38,374 bases of DNA from a virus: positions 1 to 38,374 of IMG/VR virus record IMGVR_UViG_3300042560_001209; one strand, 5' to 3'. Within the stretch, counting starts at the first letter, position 1. Every line of letters begins with the position of its first letter. The notes under the pieces are model-generated. The model was not told where the DNA came from and did not search any database. It worked only from the letters and a program-made list of their open reading frames with translations. Made by a program: the position numbers and the translations under genes. Below are positions 36,229 through 38,374 of the stretch, piece by piece.

Positions 36229-38066
36229 CAGTCGGTAGCACCTGCGTCGGTAGCGGTAGCGGTATCGGTAGCGATAAGGATTTCACCGATCCATTGTGCG
36301 ACGGGTGAGGCTACGCCGTTGCCGCATTGTTTGTATCGGTGGGTGTCTGATTGTGGTGTGCCGTCGGCTTTGGTTGCTGTCCAGTTGTCTGGCCAGCCCA
36401 TGAGCCGTTCGCATTCAAGTGGGGTGAGGCGACGCACCGCCATTGTTGGTGTGAGGACTGTTGGTTCGATGCCGTTCATTTGTGATGTGAGTGTTTGACT
36501 TGTGCCTTCTTGGTATCCGATACCGCCTGCACCAGCACCTTGACCAGCTTTGAATCCTGCTGCCTCAATGGGTTGGGCAATGAAGTCTGATGAGTCTCGT
36601 CCGATTCTGATGGTTACTGATACATCGTCTTCGTAGAGTCGCTGGTTGTATCCGTCGTATTGGACAACTCCGTGGCGGTCTGTTGAGGTGAGGCTGAACA
36701 TCGGGTCGTTGGGGTGGCTGATGCCTGCGCCTTGTGGCCCGTTGTGGTCTTGTCTGCCAATCATGTTGCCTTGCAATCCGTAGGCGATGGCTTGTGCACC
36801 TGTTTGGTCGATGGTGTACGCAGGTGTGCCATCGTCTGCTACGCCGATGCCGTTCTGGTTCTTTTCCATTTCGCGTCCGTCTTGTATGGGGAAGGCGACG
36901 TAGGTTTGTTGGTTGGTGCCTGGTTCTGCGCTGAGTGCGACTGCCTTGTCGTCGAGTTCTCTTACTTCTGCTCGCTGATTAGTAGCGAAGGCGATGGATG
37001 GTGATTGTTGGGATGCTTTGAGTGGTGGTGCTTTGTCTTCGTACACTTCGGCGTTTGAGCCGAATTGGGTGTCAAAGCTGTAGTTGACGGATTGTGCGAC
37101 CATTGGTGTGTTGCCTCCACCGGTGCCCATTTTGCTGGTGAGTGTTTGGGTGATGCCGTCTTCTGCGATACGTGCAGCGTCACGATATGAGTTCTCAAAC
37201 ACGATGGCTGTGGTGGTGCGTGTGTCGCCTTGGTCGAAGGCGTTGAGTGTGGGGTTGGGTTGGTTGGCGACCCATGTTTCGTCGTCGGTTGCTGTTTGAG
37301 GCCGCTTCGATTTGGTGAACGGTTCAATAACCATGTGTCCGTTGTTGACATCTTGATTTACGACGGTTGATTTGTGATAGAGGCTGGCTCCGATGGTGTT
37401 TGCGATGTCACTACCGCTTCCAAAGCTTGCTGCAGTCTCGCCGGTAACTGTTTGCCTCGTCGTGTGGCTCGTCGAAGGATGCCACTGCACGCCTTCGCTG
37501 ACAGGTAGTAGCGGGTCGGGACATCGTGTTGCGGTTGCAGTATCAAAGATAGAGATGAGGAACACTCGTCGACGCCGTTGTGGGACTCCGAAGTATTGTG
37601 CATCCAGGACTCGCCATTCTTGGACCAGCGCCCCTGCTTCAGCCATTTCGTTGAGGATGACCCCGAAGTCAGCGCCTCGGTTGGAGTTGAGTGCTCCGTA
37701 GACGTTTTCCCAAATAGAGATTCTTGGGTATTCATTGTTGGTTTCCTTTCGTAGTTCTTTGATGATTCGTACACCTTCATGGAATAGTCCTGAGCGTGAC
37801 CCTTCTAGGCCTGCTCGTTTGCCTGCTACGGAGAGGTCTTGGCATGGTGATCCCCACGCAACGACGTCTATGACGGGTGCGTGGGCGAGGATGTGTTTGC
37901 CGGTGAGGGTGGAGATGTCTCCCCATCGTGGAACGTGAGGCCAATGTTTTTCGAGGATGTTGGTGGCGTGTTTGTCCCATTCGCATTGGAACACCGTTTC
38001 CATACCAGCGGCCTCTAAGCCGAGGTCGAATCCGCCGACACCTGAGAACAGTGATAACACTTTCAT
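36228..38066 (-). CDS. Cytosine-C5 DNA methyltransferase with long repeated insertion
   Basis: The 612-residue product has all main C5-methyltransferase motifs: SAM-binding LFSGVGGFDLGLEAAG (6-21), catalytic GSPCQDLS with C75 (72-79), ENV (120-122), QRRRRVFLIS (163-172) and the C-terminal GNGVASPVAQWIG (582-594). It transfers methyl to cytosine C5, probably to shield phage DNA from restriction. Between motif VIII and the C-terminal part lies about 350 residues (190-540), far longer than a normal target-recognition domain, with some nine degenerate repeats such as QTLTSKMGTGGGNTPMV and QTLTSQMNGIEPTVL. No partner endonuclease is seen, so it is an orphan. The start joins the previous stop as TAATG, with AAGGGGAAAT upstream. 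Confidence 0.9.
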   Translation of the reverse strand: MKVLSLFSGVGGFDLGLEAAGMETVFQCEWDKHATNILEKHWPHVPRWGDISTLTGKHILAHAPVIDVVAWGSPCQDLSVAGKRAGLEGSRSGLFHEGVRIIKELRKETNNEYPRISIWENVYGALNSNRGADFGVILNEMAEAGALVQEWRVLDAQYFGVPQRRRRVFLISIFDTATATRCPDPLLPVSEGVQWHPSTSHTTRQTVTGETAASFGSGSDIANTIGASLYHKSTVVNQDVNNGHMVIEPFTKSKRPQTATDDETWVANQPNPTLNAFDQGDTRTTTAIVFENSYRDAARIAEDGITQTLTSKMGTGGGNTPMVAQSVNYSFDTQFGSNAEVYEDKAPPLKASQQSPSIAFATNQRAEVRELDDKAVALSAEPGTNQQTYVAFPIQDGREMEKNQNGIGVADDGTPAYTIDQTGAQAIAYGLQGNMIGRQDHNGPQGAGISHPNDPMFSLTSTDRHGVVQYDGYNQRLYEDDVSVTIRIGRDSSDFIAQPIEAAGFKAGQGAGAGGIGYQEGTSQTLTSQMNGIEPTVLTPTMAVRRLTPLECERLMGWPDNWTATKADGTPQSDTHRYKQCGNGVASPVAQWIGEILIATDTATATDAGATD

Positions 38067-38317
38067 TATTTCCCCTTCGGTTTAGGTTTCTTTTTCTTCC
38101 AGTTGTTGTCTGCTGATGTCAGTTTGCCCATACGGTATGCGTGGCAAGGGCAACCGCAAGTGTCATGTATCTGTTGAGGGAGTGGTGTCAGTGCTCTCTC
38201 GACCGTCCCGCAGTGGAGGCAGGTTCGCCAAATCCCACCATTGGTCGCCCCAAATGGAGGCTGGGTGCAGTCCCATTCGGACTGCAACTTTGTCTGCTTG
38301 CGGTTCGGGGATGCCAT
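38066..38317 (-). CDS. Cys-rich protein overlapping the HTH gene, 83 residues
   Basis: The product has WRTCLHCG (C33, C36) and HDTCGCPCHAYRMG (C54, C56, plus His), a likely zinc site, and ends in a Lys-rich tail (WKKKKPKPKGK). Its 5' part shares 155 bases with the end of the HTH gene in another frame, unusual for this genome. A later start is possible but would need a non-ATG codon. The stop joins the methyltransferase start as TAATG. Function unknown. Confidence 0.6.
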   Translation of the reverse strand: MASPNRKQTKLQSEWDCTQPPFGATNGGIWRTCLHCGTVERALTPLPQQIHDTCGCPCHAYRMGKLTSADNNWKKKKPKPKGK

Positions 38318-38374
38318 GTTTTTTCCAGTTCCAAATAGTTCCGGAGTTCACTTGTGCAACTTCCGCCAAATCTT
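38163..38374 (-). CDS. Partial HTH DNA-binding protein, N-terminus outside the window
   Basis: The visible 69 residues open DLAEVAQVNSGTIWNWKKHG, a helix-turn-helix, then IPEPQADKVAVRMGLHPASI and WGDQWWDLA. The A-D-K-V-A-V-R-M-G-L-H-P-x-x-I-W phrase recurs in small actinophage HTH proteins. The frame is open at the right edge, so the real start lies beyond it. The last 20 residues, rich in Thr/Ser/Asp, overlap the next gene. Likely a transcription regulator. Confidence 0.65.
   Translation of the reverse strand, partial: DLAEVAQVNSGTIWNWKKHGIPEPQADKVAVRMGLHPASIWGDQWWDLANLPPLRDGRESTDTTPSTDT

Noticed and set aside
1-38374. Possibility that the window is a complete circular genome
   Set aside because: Joining the two ends does not extend the left-edge wall enzyme into a lysozyme-like sequence, and expected replication genes such as a polymerase are missing.
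1-38374. tRNA genes
   Set aside because: Gaps between genes were read on both strands and no cloverleaf with a T-arm and acceptor stem was found; a tRNAscan run would settle it.

Overview
This window is part of the genome of a tailed double-stranded DNA phage, most likely short-tailed (podovirus-like), that infects an actinobacterium. Every supported gene lies on the minus strand, so transcription runs from high to low coordinates. Neighbouring genes mostly overlap by ATGA, GTGA, TAATG or TGATG junctions. Phage identity rests on a large terminase with Walker A and B motifs, a 580-residue-class portal, an N4-gp56-type major capsid protein beside a coiled-coil scaffold, two tail-tube-like proteins and an endolysin. 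The short-tail call is an inference: the tail-tube A/B-like pair follows the capsid genes, very large virion proteins sit between portal and scaffold, and no tape-measure or tail-chaperone pair was seen. The actinobacterial host is also inferred, from Thr-rich linkers of the kind common in Actinomycetota secreted proteins, from small-gene types that recur in actinophages, and from one apparently leaderless early gene.

Layout in transcription order. (1) 38.4-36.1 kb: a truncated HTH protein, an overlapping Cys-rich protein, a cytosine-C5 DNA methyltransferase with a long repeated insertion, a zinc-ribbon mini-protein and a 36-residue protein. (2) 35.9-32.7 kb: a visibly GC-rich block of small early genes behind two similar promoters, ending in a compact sliding-clamp-like protein and a strong hairpin. 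(3) 32.7-31.9 kb: about 790 bases without a supported gene, holding a perfect four-tetrad G-quadruplex motif and inverted repeats. (4) 31.9-19.2 kb: terminase, portal and a series of large probable internal virion proteins, including one of 1642 residues. (5) 19.1-17.5 kb: scaffold and major capsid protein as a separate transcription unit with its own promoter, a leader hairpin and a terminator. (6) 17.5-12.4 kb: small structural proteins, a repeat protein, a three-gene sugar or polyol transfer cassette, and five tiny Lys-rich proteins. (7) 12.4-6.2 kb: tail-tube-like proteins, minor structural proteins, a glycine-rich adhesin and a secreted PA14-like protein with a Thr/Pro/Glu stalk. (8) 6.2-4.8 kb: lysis genes, namely membrane proteins around an M15 peptidase endolysin. 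(9) 4.9-0.2 kb: a DUF6378-like protein, a metallophosphoesterase, and a recombination set (lambda-exonuclease/YqaJ type, Rad52-like annealing protein, PD-(D/E)XK-like nuclease) behind a promoter at 2.9 kb. The window ends inside what looks like a second cell-wall enzyme.

The parts suggest a lytic-type programme: host-directed modification and replication functions first, then packaging and head assembly, with capsid output raised separately by its own promoter and limited downstream by a terminator, then tail, adhesin and lysis. No integrase, DNA polymerase, tRNA or CRISPR array was seen. The two ends do not join in frame, so the genome probably continues beyond the window.
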